Below are positions 47,803-56,800 of a stretch of DNA of 64,000 bases, piece by piece. The DNA is from an uncultured Lachnospiraceae bacterium (lineage in GTDB: Bacteria > Bacillota > Clostridia > Lachnospirales > Lachnospiraceae): positions 24,704 through 88,703 of the forward strand of contig CAJTMC010000016.1 in the NCBI GenBank assembly GCA_910577115.1, in the 5' to 3' direction. The translations under genes and the position numbers were made by a program. Position 1 is the stretch's first letter, and each line of letters starts with the position of its first letter. The notes beneath the pieces are model-generated. The model saw only the letters and a list, made by a program, of their open reading frames with translations, was not told where the DNA came from and ran no database searches.

Positions 47803-48441
47803 ATGAAATTGATTGCTAAGAAACCTTGCAGTTTTGGCGGAAAGCAGTTCTTTATCGGCAATGAAATACCAGCAGAATTGGTTGCAGATCCGACGACACA
47901 GGAAAGGTTTGGAATTATTGCGGTTGTCAGTACAGATGATGATAAAAAGGTGCCGGTCGGAAAGCCGGGCATCTCCTATACACAAGAGGAAGTTGACGGC
48001 ATTGTAGCCGAGGCTGTTTCAGCAGCAGTTGCGGAGCTGGAGAAAAAACAGGAAGAATTGCAGCAGGCAGTTGCAGAACTGACTCAGATAAATCCTGATG
48101 TATATGACGAAGCATTCATGATTTCTGTTAAAGGGGCATCTGATGGGGAAAATGTGCAGATGACATCTATACCTGCAACACCGGAGGATATACAGAAAGT
48201 ATTTGAGATAATGCAGATGAATGCTGACGAAGGAGCCAAAGCGATTACGGATATCAAGAGCGAAAACGTCCTTATATTGTTACATGCATCGGACAGCCGA
48301 AAAACTATCAAGGACGCCGCCAAAAAACAGGCAGATAATTTATTTCCTGATGATGCGGTTCCAGGTACAATCAGGGACAGTAATGCAGCAACAAGCGATA
48401 CGGCGGCTACAGGTACCAATTCGGAGGGAGCTGATGCTTAA
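47803..48441 (+). CDS. Head-associated hypothetical protein, 212 aa
   Basis: The N-terminus (MKLIAKKPCSFGGKQFFIGN) is a small beta domain also seen in phage head genes; a coiled coil (about 65-95) and a helical end with KTIKDAAKKQADNLFPDDAV follow. Between capsid and connector genes. AAGGAGGAGCT precedes the ATG, and the end overlaps the next start by one base. Function unknown. Confidence 0.65.
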   Translation: MKLIAKKPCSFGGKQFFIGNEIPAELVADPTTQERFGIIAVVSTDDDKKVPVGKPGISYTQEEVDGIVAEAVSAAVAELEKKQEELQQAVAELTQINPDVYDEAFMISVKGASDGENVQMTSIPATPEDIQKVFEIMQMNADEGAKAITDIKSENVLILLHASDSRKTIKDAAKKQADNLFPDDAVPGTIRDSNAATSDTAATGTNSEGADA

Positions 48442-48854
48442 TGGCAAAAGGTGTATATACGTATGAATCGGGAAATATATCAGAATTGGGCAAAGACCGT
48501 ATGCGATTCGAGCTTGGCGACGTAATGGTGGAAGGCGGTTCTGACACAGCGGCATTGACCGACGAGGAAATTCAGGCGGCAATTGATACATATCCAAAAT
48601 CATGGAAGCGTGCGAAGCTTATGCTGCTTGAAAGTCTGTGCCGCCGTTTTGCTTATGAGGTTGACACAAAGACGGGTCCATTATGGCTGTATATGCAGGA
48701 AAGGGCTAAACTGTGGCGTGCTGACTATGATGCTTTGAAAAAAGAAGTATCAGTGGAATCGTGCAGTGCGTCCAGATTCGGTGGATCATCTCAAAAACCT
48801 CCGTATTTTTATACAGGAATGCAGCAGAATGAAAGGGCTGGAAGAGCATGGTAA
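48441..48854 (+). CDS. Head-tail connector-type protein, 137 aa
   Basis: MRFELGDVMVEGGSDTAALT, EEIQAAIDTYPKSWKRAKLM and ESLCRRFAYEVDTKTGPLWL are typical of gp6-like/XkdH-neighbour connector proteins that cap the portal. Overlaps the head-closure gene by 7 bases. Confidence 0.72.
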   Translation: MAKGVYTYESGNISELGKDRMRFELGDVMVEGGSDTAALTDEEIQAAIDTYPKSWKRAKLMLLESLCRRFAYEVDTKTGPLWLYMQERAKLWRADYDALKKEVSVESCSASRFGGSSQKPPYFYTGMQQNERAGRAW

Positions 48855-49204
48855 GCACAAGGATGATGTATTTAAGACCGGGGAATATGTTTAAGGATTT
48901 TGTAATTGAATGTAATGATCAGACTGTAACAAGTACGGGAAGGGTGGCAAACAGGCATACTGGAGATGGAACAAAGACTATGCGGGGCTGTCTTGCGGAG
49001 GCATCTGATGATGATAGGACGAACCATAGCCAAAAGGATCATGTGGTCACTCATACGATTGTTCAGGCAGGAATGCCAATGGCAAAACGTACTGACAGGC
49101 TGGTGTGTGGAGAGAGAGTATTTTATATTGTTGATATTGATGATGTCGGAGCGCTTGGAATATCAACGATATACTATGCTGAAGAAAGGCGGGATGCTAA
49201 ATGA
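48848..49204 (+). CDS. Head closure-like protein, 118 aa
   Basis: Beta-rich product (MMYLRPGNMFKDFVIECNDQ, QKDHVVTHTIVQAGMPMAKR, GERVFYIVDIDDVGALGIST). Position XkdH/head-tail stopper. Overlaps both neighbours, next by ATGA. Confidence 0.68.
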   Translation: MVSTRMMYLRPGNMFKDFVIECNDQTVTSTGRVANRHTGDGTKTMRGCLAEASDDDRTNHSQKDHVVTHTIVQAGMPMAKRTDRLVCGERVFYIVDIDDVGALGISTIYYAEERRDAK

Positions 49205-49695
49205 AGCTGTGGGCAGAGGGAGAAGAAGGCAGTATTGGCGCTGCTATCAAAATAAAAGTTTCAGAAATAAAAGCCGATGTTAACCGTCAGGTAAGATCAA
49301 GAGGTGTCAGGGCAGTAAATGCTCTAAGAAATGCTGAACTAAAAATAATGAAAGGCCAGCGCAGTGGTCGAAAGTATAGAAAACCTTATACCGGAAGTAA
49401 AACAAGAGAGGAAAGAAAGAAGTCGGGGTATAAGCCGCGTATGTATACGGCATCAGCGCCGGGAGAAGCTCCGGCAAGACGTACAGGAACTCTGCGCCTG
49501 CATTGGAACGGCGATGTGGAAACAAGAGATACTTCCAGCGGTACGGAGGTTATAGCCGTATTGGAAAGCGGCGAGAAATATGCGGCAATGTTGGAAAATG
49601 GAACGTCCAATATGGCACCAAGACCGTTCATGGAAAAAATCAAAGAAGAAGCTGCGCCGGAAATCCGGAAGATTTACAGTGAGCCTTATACATAG
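49201..49695 (+). CDS. HK97 gp10-like tail completion protein
   Basis: 164 aa. VNRQVRSRGVRAVNALRNAE, KPYTGSKTREERKKSGYKPR, YTASAPGEAPARRTGTLRLH and ENGTSNMAPRPFMEKIKEEA are the HK97 gp10 pattern (basic linker, APGEAP, MAPRPF end). It joins the tail to the head. Corresponds to XkdI. Confidence 0.85.
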   Translation: MKLWAEGEEGSIGAAIKIKVSEIKADVNRQVRSRGVRAVNALRNAELKIMKGQRSGRKYRKPYTGSKTREERKKSGYKPRMYTASAPGEAPARRTGTLRLHWNGDVETRDTSSGTEVIAVLESGEKYAAMLENGTSNMAPRPFMEKIKEEAAPEIRKIYSEPYT

Positions 49696-49706
49696 GAGGT
49701 ATTAGT

Positions 49707-50048
49707 ATGGCGTTGATGATAGAAAAAAGCATAGCAGTCTTTGATACTAACCAGATTAAATGCGGATTTCTGATTTGGGGAAAACACCAAACATGGAATG
49801 AAGGCAGAGCAGGGTTTGTGACGGCAGTTACGGAAGAATGCCTGACAGTACAGTATTATCCCGGTATCAGCAATGTAACAAATCATTTTTCCATTCCTGT
49901 ATCTGAGGCAGCAAACGGGCAGTGGGAAATCCGCTGGTCGGCTGATATGGCGGAAGTACATGAATATGGGATAAAAGAAGACGATAGGGAGGAAACAGAA
50001 GAAATGGAAGGAGTTGATGATGATGATACTGGAAGAATTGATTTATAA
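49707..50048 (+). CDS. DUF5026-like phage protein, 113 aa
   Basis: FDTNQIKCGFLIWGKHQTWN, EGRAGFVTAVTEECLTVQYY, PGISNVTNHFSIPVSEAANG and QWEIRWSADMAEVHEYG match the DUF5026 family found in Clostridia prophages between tail-completion and tail-terminator genes. SH3-like beta fold likely; acidic tail. TAGGAGG precedes the ATG. Confidence 0.8.
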   Translation: MALMIEKSIAVFDTNQIKCGFLIWGKHQTWNEGRAGFVTAVTEECLTVQYYPGISNVTNHFSIPVSEAANGQWEIRWSADMAEVHEYGIKEDDREETEEMEGVDDDDTGRIDL

Positions 50049-50898
50049 AAGGTTTTCCGGTTCCCAAGAGCTTGTGAAGCGTCTTGCATCATATAAAGAT
50101 GCGCCTGCTGTTTTTAGTCCGGAGCCGCCGGATGAGAGTTCGGAGGGATGGAACGGAAACTCGCAGTATCCAATGGTTATTTACAATTTTGATTTACAGG
50201 CGAATGAGGAAAGACACAGCGCTGGTGTTTTGTCAGTATCCCTATTGTGTCAGAATACGACGGAGGTTATGCCGGAAGCGATTGAACCGTTGGTAAGGGA
50301 TTGCCTGCGGGATGTGATATTAAAACCGGAAGGTGGCACACCATACTGCTTTACATGGGCGCGGACGGATGCATTCACCATAGACGATGATAAAGGAAGC
50401 GCTACAATTGGGAGTGAAGTACGGTTTGACATTCTTGAATATCCTTCTTGGGAAACGTCCGATCCTGATCCTGTGATGGCGGTGAACAAGTATATAAAAG
50501 AGTTATATCCGGAGTGCCTCATTATGGGATATGACAGGATGGATGAAATAACAGAGGCGTCAAAAGGACAGCCGGTAATATACTGCCGGCTTCTGTCTGT
50601 GGATAAGTCAAGGGAAACAAATACGGTCGCATGGATGGATGGCAGAATAGCCGTCCATATTTTATGCCCTGACAGCGAAATAAGGCTCAAAATGGCTGCT
50701 GCGATTACAAGCAGTATGTCACTGGACGGAGAGATAATCATGTTGGATCACTCGCCTATGTTTATAAAACGTCTGCAGGCGAATTATAAATCTGACTATC
50801 TGAAAGACGGGCAGATTTTTGTGACAGGTAATTATGGACTGCTTAGGTATAAAGCAAAGCCGCATGCCCTGACAAAAGTTCAGATTGCATACAAATAG
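50020..50898 (+). CDS. Tail terminator-type protein, about 292 aa
   Basis: First half (YPMVIYNFDLQANEERHSAG, SVSLLCQNTTEVMPEAIEPL, RDCLRDVILKPEGG) looks like tail terminator/completion proteins; second half (VIYCRLLSVDKSRETNTVAW, AVHILCPDSEIRLKMAAAIT) is a similar domain, so it may be an internal duplication. Candidate starts are ATG 50017, 50020 and 50023 after AAGGAG (50008-50013); 50020 has the best spacing. Overlaps the previous gene. Confidence 0.7.
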   Translation: MMILEELIYKRFSGSQELVKRLASYKDAPAVFSPEPPDESSEGWNGNSQYPMVIYNFDLQANEERHSAGVLSVSLLCQNTTEVMPEAIEPLVRDCLRDVILKPEGGTPYCFTWARTDAFTIDDDKGSATIGSEVRFDILEYPSWETSDPDPVMAVNKYIKELYPECLIMGYDRMDEITEASKGQPVIYCRLLSVDKSRETNTVAWMDGRIAVHILCPDSEIRLKMAAAITSSMSLDGEIIMLDHSPMFIKRLQANYKSDYLKDGQIFVTGNYGLLRYKAKPHALTKVQIAYK

Positions 50899-50908
50899 GA
50901 GGTATATG

Positions 50909-51178
50909 ATGGCAAAAGAAGCATTAAGGGATGCCAAAAGCGTCGAGAGCACTGAAAATAAATTAGAAGCAGTTCAGGAACAGGCACCTAAAAAAGGACG
51001 GAAAGATGCGCAGGAATCCATATACTCGGTCAGTGAGCTTGCGGACAATGCGGGGAAACTCTTTGGAACAAGGCAGGAATGCGTTGTGACGGCGCTCAAA
51101 GCAGCCGGAAAGATGGAATGCACTGTTTCTGATGCAAAAAAGATTGTATCAATATTCTTAAAAAGGGAGGTTGAGTAA
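50909..51178 (+). CDS. Small tail-region protein, 89 aa
   Basis: MAKEALRDAKSVESTENKLE, then a helical C-terminal domain (YSVSELADNAGKLFGTRQEC) like short proteins that precede the sheath gene in PBSX-type phages. AGGAGGT is 6 bases from ATG 50909. Ends directly at the sheath start. Confidence 0.65.
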   Translation: MAKEALRDAKSVESTENKLEAVQEQAPKKGRKDAQESIYSVSELADNAGKLFGTRQECVVTALKAAGKMECTVSDAKKIVSIFLKREVE

Positions 51179-52588
51179 ATGGCTGGTATATTTAATCCGG
51201 GAGAAGTAAAAATACGCCCCGGTGCTTATTTCAACATTCAGAAAAAGGGGGGAAATGCGGCAGCCGACATCATGAACGGTGTAACGGCTGTAATCTTTAG
51301 AGCAGATTTTGGTCCGCTGAATACGGCAGTTGAACTGAGTGCTGAAGATGGTTATGAGAAAACGTTTGGAACGGGGCTTACTACAGATGCAATGAGGGAG
51401 GCAATTGCCGGAGGTGCAAAGACAATCATTGCATGCCGTATTGGCAATGGCGGAACGCAGGGAACTGTTAATTTAAAAGATGAGGATGGAGAAGTTGCTC
51501 TCAGTATTACGGCAAAATACCCGGGAGATAAGGATTTCATGGTTACGGTTCGTGAGAAACTTTCGGATTCGTCGATGAAGGAATGTATTTTTTATTCTGG
51601 AACAACTGAATTTGAGAAGACCGAGTTTGCTTCTGGAGAAAGTGAGGCAAAGGCACTTGCAGATGCTTTGGCGTCTTCGAGGAATTTCATGGCAGAGGTA
51701 AAAGAGGGAAAGGAAAATGTGGTCATTGCGTCTGTTTCTCAAAGTACTTTTATAAAGGGAACAAATCCGCAGGTAACAGCGGGGGATTATTCGAATGCAT
51801 TTTCACAAGTTGAGCCGTATGATTTCAATACAATCTGCCTTGATACGGAAGATACGGAAATGCATCTTTTGCTGCAGTCATTTGTAAGACGTATTTTTGA
51901 TGCAGGCTCTCTGGCACAGGCAGTTGTTGCAGAAAAGCATACGGTTGATTTGGAAACAAGAATGAAACATGCGGCATCTTTCAATGATGAAAAGATGAAT
52001 TATGTTCTGAATGCATGGGTGGATGAGCAGGGAACGGAAATTGACGGCTATCAGACCGCGGCGCGTATAGCCGGAATGATTGGCGCAGTATCTTCCGGTT
52101 CTTCGCTTACCCATACTGTGATAAGCGGATTTTCGGAGATTTTGGAAAGGCTCAGCAACACTGACATTATCGCAGCGGAAAAGAAAGGCTGTATTGTACT
52201 AAGCTGCAACAAGGCGCGTCAAGTGTGGATTGATAACGCCATCAATACGTTGATAACGCCCGCCGATAATCAGGATGATGGTTGGAAGAAGATCAGAAGG
52301 GTTAAGACTCGTATGGAGCTGATCAGGCGCATTAACACTACTGTTGATAACCTTATAGGAAAGGTTGATAATGACACAAATGGAAGGGCAACTGTAATCA
52401 GTCAAATGCAGGCTATTGGTGATTCCATGAGGGAGGAAGGCAAGCTGGTTGCATGTACCGTAACTGAGAGCAGTTCATATAAATCTGACGGGGACAGTGC
52501 ATGGTTTGATATTGACGTTATCGACAAGGACTCGATGGAACATATCTATATGACATATTTGTTCCGGTTCAATACGAACGAAGAATAG
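51179..52588 (+). CDS. Tail sheath protein (XkdK-like)
   Basis: 469 aa. MAGIFNPGEVKIRPGAYFNI, VTAVIFRADFGPLNTAVELS, ALADALASSRNFMAEVKEG and VVAEKHTVDLETRMKHAASF are the XkdK contractile sheath motifs; the C-terminal region includes RINTTVDNLIGKVDNDTNGR and FDIDVIDKDSMEHIYMTYLF. It forms the contracting outer tube, which makes this a myovirus-type phage. AGGGAGG precedes the ATG. Confidence 0.95.
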   Translation: MAGIFNPGEVKIRPGAYFNIQKKGGNAAADIMNGVTAVIFRADFGPLNTAVELSAEDGYEKTFGTGLTTDAMREAIAGGAKTIIACRIGNGGTQGTVNLKDEDGEVALSITAKYPGDKDFMVTVREKLSDSSMKECIFYSGTTEFEKTEFASGESEAKALADALASSRNFMAEVKEGKENVVIASVSQSTFIKGTNPQVTAGDYSNAFSQVEPYDFNTICLDTEDTEMHLLLQSFVRRIFDAGSLAQAVVAEKHTVDLETRMKHAASFNDEKMNYVLNAWVDEQGTEIDGYQTAARIAGMIGAVSSGSSLTHTVISGFSEILERLSNTDIIAAEKKGCIVLSCNKARQVWIDNAINTLITPADNQDDGWKKIRRVKTRMELIRRINTTVDNLIGKVDNDTNGRATVISQMQAIGDSMREEGKLVACTVTESSSYKSDGDSAWFDIDVIDKDSMEHIYMTYLFRFNTNEE

Positions 52589-52600
52589 GGGGTATAGACA

Positions 52601-53065
52601 ATGAGAAATGAAAGAGCATCAAGTGATACCAGACATGCAAGAACTGGGAAAGATGGGGCGTTTTTTAACAAAGACGGTGTGCTTATTGCAACAGTGGAGC
52701 AGTTTACATCGAATGTAAGCTGGAATAATGCGAAGTACAGTGTACTTGGAGATGCGCAGGAACATGAAACGGCAAATACATTTGCGATCAGCCTTACTAT
52801 GTCGCAGATTGTAGTTGAGGATGATGAATTCATTGTTGAGCTGATGACATCGCTGCAGACACAGGTTATGCCTTCGTGGACTTTTCAAGGGTCGCTGCTT
52901 GGAAGAAACGGATCAGAAGAGCGCGTAATTTATCGTGAATGTGTTCCTTCCGGACAGGTGGACATACAGAATGTTGCTGTTGGTGATGTTATTAAGCGCA
53001 ACTGGAACTTCTTTGTTAACAGGGCGCCTAGTTTACAGTCTCTGCTCAGTGTTGACAGGGATTAA
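52601..53065 (+). CDS. Tail tube protein (XkdM-like)
   Basis: 154 aa. TRHARTGKDGAFFNKDGVLI, ANTFAISLTMSQIVVEDDEF, MTSLQTQVMPSWTFQGSLLG, YRECVPSGQVDIQNVAVGDV. Typical XkdM inner tube protein that surrounds the DNA channel. Follows the sheath by 12 bases. A terminator-like hairpin follows. Confidence 0.92.
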   Translation: MRNERASSDTRHARTGKDGAFFNKDGVLIATVEQFTSNVSWNNAKYSVLGDAQEHETANTFAISLTMSQIVVEDDEFIVELMTSLQTQVMPSWTFQGSLLGRNGSEERVIYRECVPSGQVDIQNVAVGDVIKRNWNFFVNRAPSLQSLLSVDRD

Positions 53066-53083
53066 TTGAATATGCAGGAAACT

Positions 53084-53109
53084 AAGGGCGGCAGACGGCT
53101 GCCCTTTTT
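53084..53109 (+). terminator. Terminator-like hairpin after the tail tube gene
   Basis: AAGGGC (53084-53089) pairs with GCCCTT (53101-53106), then TTTA. In phage late operons such sites often reduce rather than stop transcription, giving more sheath and tube than chaperone and tape measure. Confidence 0.65.
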
Positions 53110-53135
53110 AATCTGAATAATTGGAGGAATGGAAT

Positions 53136-53708
53136 ATGCAAAAGGAATTTACAAAAGGTGTAACAATTGGAGAAAACAGTACAGAAACGGAAAAAGAAAA
53201 CACGCAGCAGGAAATTGGAGAATATGAAACCAACGAAGAGGAAAGCAGGGCACTTATCAGGGCAAATGAAGATGATTTTATACATGGTCTTTTGAATGCT
53301 GCTGAATATGCCACAGAGGAAACACAACGCATTGAGATTATCCGCGGAAACAAGCTGTATTTTGCTTTCAATATCCGTCCCCTTAGCGCTGAGGAATACG
53401 ACAGGTGCCGCCAAAAAAATACGAAATATGTACGCAATAAACAGTTTGGCATCAAAGTGCCTGAGAATACAAACAGGGTGAAATATCAGTCACAGGTTAT
53501 ATATACCGCTACGGTGGCTGAGGACAGGGAAAAACTGTGGGACAACCGTAAGGTATGGGATGCCCTCAATGCACAGAAGGATCGTGTCATAAATGGGCTG
53601 GATGTCATTGAAATCACATTGAAAGCCGGTGAGAAGGATAAGATTTTGGAGGCGATTGACAAGCTAAGTGGATATGATGACGAACTTGAGGAAATTGCAA
53701 AAAACTAA
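53136..53708 (+). CDS. Tail assembly chaperone (XkdN-like), zero-frame product
   Basis: 190 aa. IIRGNKLYFAFNIRPLSAEE, RQKNTKYVRNKQFGIKVP, YQSQVIYTATVAEDREKLWD and VIEITLKAGEKDKILEAIDK are the XkdN/tail chaperone family (lambda G analogue), which binds the tape measure protein during tail assembly. ATG 53136 after GGAGGAA. The stop codon follows directly after an A AAA AAC slippery heptamer, giving a -1 extended form. Confidence 0.88.
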   Translation: MQKEFTKGVTIGENSTETEKENTQQEIGEYETNEEESRALIRANEDDFIHGLLNAAEYATEETQRIEIIRGNKLYFAFNIRPLSAEEYDRCRQKNTKYVRNKQFGIKVPENTNRVKYQSQVIYTATVAEDREKLWDNRKVWDALNAQKDRVINGLDVIEITLKAGEKDKILEAIDKLSGYDDELEEIAKN

Positions 53709-53872
53709 TAAAATCCGGGGGGAAAGCCTGTTTACTGCACCATATTTTTCAGACAACAGGTATCACTCCGGATGAGTTTTATCAAAAGCCGGTTGGAGTG
53801 CAGAAATTTATGCTTGCGTCCATGAGAATAACTTTGGAATCACGCAGCGGAGGAGGTGAAGAAAGTGGCTGA
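53136..53872 (+). CDS. Frameshifted tail chaperone (GT-type fusion)
   Basis: Translation through the heptamer in the -1 frame adds about 56 residues after EEIAK: a Lys/Gly linker, then HHIFQTTGITPDEFYQKPVG and QKFMLASMRITLES. This is the lambda G-T equivalent: the T part recruits tail tube subunits. The fusion overlaps the tape measure start by 8 bases, the standard arrangement. Two segments: 53136-53705 and 53705-53872. Confidence 0.82.
53699..53705 (+). other. Programmed -1 frameshift site, A AAA AAC
   Basis: In the chaperone frame the codons are GCA AAA AAC TAA, so positions 53699-53705 are a canonical X XXY YYZ heptamer. The -1 frame runs on to TGA at 53870-53872 and encodes HHIFQTTGITPDEFYQKPVG, the known C-terminal part of tail chaperones. 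Two nested stems lie downstream (ATCCGG with CCGGAT; CCTGTT with AACAGG). Confidence 0.88.
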
Positions 53873-56800
53873 AACACTTAGAATAGAGATACCGATTGAA
53901 ACTGTGGATGAAACGTCAGCAGGTATAGAGTCTGTTATAAGCGGTTTGAATAAGATGAACAAAGCGTTTAAAAATGCGAATGAAGAAACAGAGAAGGCAA
54001 AAGAATATGTTTCACAGTTTGATAAACAGTCTCAGAAAACGGAGAAGAGCCTTGCGAGATGGGCAAAAGAAAAGTATGAAATCCTGCTTGAAGCAAAGGA
54101 CAGAATTGCGCCTGTTCTTTCAACGCTAAGAAATGGGATAAGGAGTTTTGTGGGAAGGACATGGAGCGTTACGATGCGTGCCATTGATTTTGTCACTACA
54201 CCTGTGAGAGGAATCATAAATCTGCTGAAAAATCCTGCCTTTCAAGTGGGGGCAGTCTTGGGAGTCAGTATAGGATTAAAAGACACAATAGATACATATA
54301 AAGACTTCGAGGCTGCGATGTCACAGGTACAGGCGATAAGCGGGGCTTCGGGTTCGGAATTGGCAAAGCTTACTGATAAAGCAAAAGAAATGGGAGCCAC
54401 GACAAAATTTACAGCTCAGGAATCGGCGGAGGCATTTAACTATATGGCGATGGCGGGCTGGAAAACGGAAGACATGCTTGGCGGTATAGAAGGCATACTT
54501 AGCCTTGCAGCGGCGTCAGGAGAAGACTTAGCTACGACGTCGGATATTATTACAGATGCATTGACAGCATTTGGAAAGCAGGCAAGTGATGCGGGGCATT
54601 TTTCAGATGTAATGGCAGCAGCATCCTCCAATGCAAACACTAATGTATCCATGATGGGGGAGACTTTTAAATATGCCGGAGCTATGGCAGGTACTCTCAA
54701 ATATTCTATTGAAGACGTAGCATTGGCAACTGGACTTATGGCTAATGCAGGCATTAAAGGAAATATGGCAGGTACGGCATTGAATTCTATTTTCACCAGA
54801 TTGTCAACTAACACTAATGGAGCTGCAGATGCATTGAACAGATTGGGAATAGCCTATTTTAATACAGATGGTTCTGCAAGAGCTTTTTCCGATATTATGA
54901 AAGAATTAAGGGATGCAACTGCAAACTTTACTGACGAGCAGAAGGCTAATCTTGGAAACACCATTGCCGGTACTTATGCACAAAAAGGTTTTTTGGCAAT
55001 CCTGAATGCTACTACAGATGATTATAATAAATTATCAGATGCAATCAATAATGCAGAGGGTGCAGCGGCAAATATGTCGGATATCATGATGGATAACCTG
55101 CAGGGATCTATTACACTGTTACAGAGTGCCGTCGATGGGGTAAAGATTTCCTTTGGAGAGAGGCTGTCGCCTTATGTAAGAGGACTTGCGGAATGGCTGA
55201 CCAATCAGATGCCGGAGGTTGAGCAGGGATTAAATGAGTTTATGGACTGGCTTGACACCAGAGTTGACCGGATTCAGAGAAAATTTGATGCAATTGTTGA
55301 TACAAAAGAGTGGCAGGAGGCCGATTTCTTTGGAAAAGTAAAGATTGCATGGGATGAATTTATTGCGGAGCCGTTCTTTGAATGGTGGAACAGTGTTGGC
55401 AAGGCGAAATTTGCAGGATTTGCACAGGATATTGGTATAGGTATTGGAACGGGATTAAAAGCCGGAATTATGACTTTGCTAGGGATAGACCTTGGCGAAA
55501 CTTTTGATGAAGGTAGTAGCATCGGGGCTTCGTTTGCAAAAGGATTTTCCGAAGGTTTTGATTTTGATGCAGTATCAGGAGCACTATGGCAGGGATTTAA
55601 GAATATGCTTTCAAGTGCAGGAAAATTACTTCCGGGTGGTGCATCAGCAGATTTATCTTCGGTATTATCAGCTGTAATGCTGGGAAAAATCGCAACACCA
55701 TTTATAAATATGGGAAAGGGTGCAGGCAGTATTGGTAAATGGCTGTTCGGTGCCAATGCAGCAACGGGGATTTCACGTATAAGTGCTTTAATGGGATCAA
55801 CTGGAAATGCAATGGTAAGTGGTTCAGGAATCCTAGGAACACTTGCAAATGTCGGATATGGTTTAACAGGCGGCGGAAGTTCCGCCGGGATGTATTTTGG
55901 AAGCATGGCAGGTACAATGTCAGGCAGTACAGCGGCTCTTGTGGGTGCTGGATCGGTAGCAGGTGGAATTGCAGGTGCCGCCGGATTGATTCATGGAGCG
56001 ATGGATTTGTATACAGGGTTCACTTCGGATGATGCTGAAAAAGCTAAGGCATATAAAAAAGCTGGAGCTGTGGAAGTAGGCGGAACACTGGCTGGAGCCG
56101 GGGCAGGTGCAGCGGCAGGTGCAGCTATCGGAGCTGTATTTGGAGGTGTTGGAGCTGTTCCGGGAGCGTTGATTGGTGCCGGAGTAGGCGCAGTTGGAAG
56201 CTGGATTGCAGGAAACAAAATCAAGGATGATTATGAAAAAAATGCAGAACGGATGCTAAAAGAAGCACAAACCGCACAGAAGGCTTTTGAAGCTACGGGG
56301 CTTTCCATTGATGAAATAAAATTTAAAAATAAGGAACTAATGGAAGCAATGCACGACTCGGAAGTGTCAGCACAGCAGTTTGCTTTAATGCTACAGGAGG
56401 AATGTGCGAAGGTTGCCAAAAATGCATTTGGAGATATTTCGCTGTCTTTGGCAGAAATTAAGAAAGCATCGGCAGACATTGTCTTTGCAGGAATGGAAGA
56501 GCAACTAGACAGATTTTCACAGGCAGCATCAAATGCTGAAACCGCATTAGCTGAACTTCAGGCTTCATCAGAGGTTTTGAGGAAAGAAAACTGGAAAGTC
56601 GGACTTAATATGGAGCTTTCTGAACTGGATAAAGATGGTTATAAGAGTGCAATTGAGGATTTTGTAAATGCGAGTCAGACATATATTGAAGACAATCATT
56701 ATGAAGTGACAACTGCGTTAAAGCTTCTTGTAGGAGATGATGCGGATACATCCGGACTGGATGACTATTATGAAGTATTGACAAGGAAGGCTGAATATTT

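Noticed and set aside
55274..55906. Minus-strand open frame of 210 codons inside the tape measure gene
   Set aside because: Proline-rich low-complexity shadow of the Gly/Ala-rich coding strand; no start signals.
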